This document shows, piece by piece, positions 63,916 through 64,000 of a stretch of 64,000 bases of DNA (position 1 is the first letter of the stretch; each line of letters opens with the position of its first letter). The stretch spans positions 19,767,516 to 19,831,515 of the forward strand of contig OX123193.2 of assembly GCA_944739405.2 (NCBI GenBank), read 5' to 3'. This stretch comes from Euclidia mi. Taxonomy: Eukaryota; Arthropoda; Insecta; Lepidoptera; Erebidae. Position numbers and translations under genes: made by a program. The notes beneath the pieces were generated by a model, which saw only the letters and a list, made by a program, of their open reading frames with translations, was not told the DNA's origin and ran no database searches.

Positions 63916-64000
63916 AAATAATTATTGACGAATTAGACGAAATGCTTGCATTGGGAGTGATAGAAAAAAGCGAAAGTCCGTGGTTGTCACCAATTTTACT

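Larger units (their letters stand above)
60809..64000 (+). mobile_element. Ty3/gypsy LTR retrotransposon, 5' part (runs off window)
   Basis: 5' LTR (60809-61531), primer-binding site (61533 onward), leader, gag (from 61838) and the start of pol (protease, then the first RT motifs) are present. The element continues beyond 64000, so the 3' LTR and target duplication cannot be checked. Its LTR is the reference for the solo LTRs at 5930, 13212 and 27333. Pol has at least two frame changes near 63825 and 63893, so this copy is probably inactive. Confidence 0.93.

Overview
The window is eukaryotic and very probably from a moth or butterfly (Lepidoptera). It is AT-rich and intron-like, with no bacterial gene spacing. 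It is packed with repeat types I recognise from lepidopteran genomes: tRNA-headed SINEs whose 3' ends read like 'aggcgtgagtctatg' or 'cccagcagtgggac', small Helitrons that start TCTATACTAATATAATAAAG, jockey/CR1-like and RTE-like LINEs, and Ty3/gypsy LTR elements. I found no convincing host gene. Nearly every long open frame belongs to a mobile element, and most are broken.

Layout. 1-4736: two units of a ~2.71-kb tandem duplication, each carrying two SINEs, a TTAA-flanked MITE and a scrap of LINE reverse transcriptase. 4729-15101: a large inverted repeat with ~5.03-kb arms around a ~304-bp spacer. Its left arm begins with a third, diverged tandem unit, and each arm carries the same solo LTR. 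14925-16857: the LINE from which the scraps come. 16858-21180: a small tandem duplication whose second copy holds a SINE and a 3.55-kb TTAA-flanked DNA transposon with a decayed YqaJ-type exonuclease gene. 22918-28302: a DNA-repeat family expanded into a satellite array (11 monomers of ~316 bp, higher-order period 949 bp), then interrupted by a Helitron-like element that itself holds a solo LTR. 29617-33023: a CR1/jockey-type LINE on the minus strand, with the reverse transcriptase frame still open. 35386-39745: an old tandem segmental duplication flanking a TIR transposon; its second copy carries several perfect short palindromes. 40146-40850: the 3' end of an RTE LINE. 48463-53360: a nearly complete minus-strand Ty3/gypsy element with both LTRs. 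54711-57552: a second CR1/jockey-type LINE. 58021-59292: a Helitron filled by a 118/119-bp minisatellite. 60809-64000: the 5' end of a second Ty3/gypsy element, whose LTR family also made the three solo LTRs.

The elements are related to one another. The SINE with the long body shares its last ~70 bp with the RTE LINE in the window, so that LINE family may supply its reverse transcriptase. The tandem units, duplicated flanks and inverted arms provide paralogous empty sites that define several insertions exactly. Divergence and identity statements are by-eye comparisons, not computed alignments.
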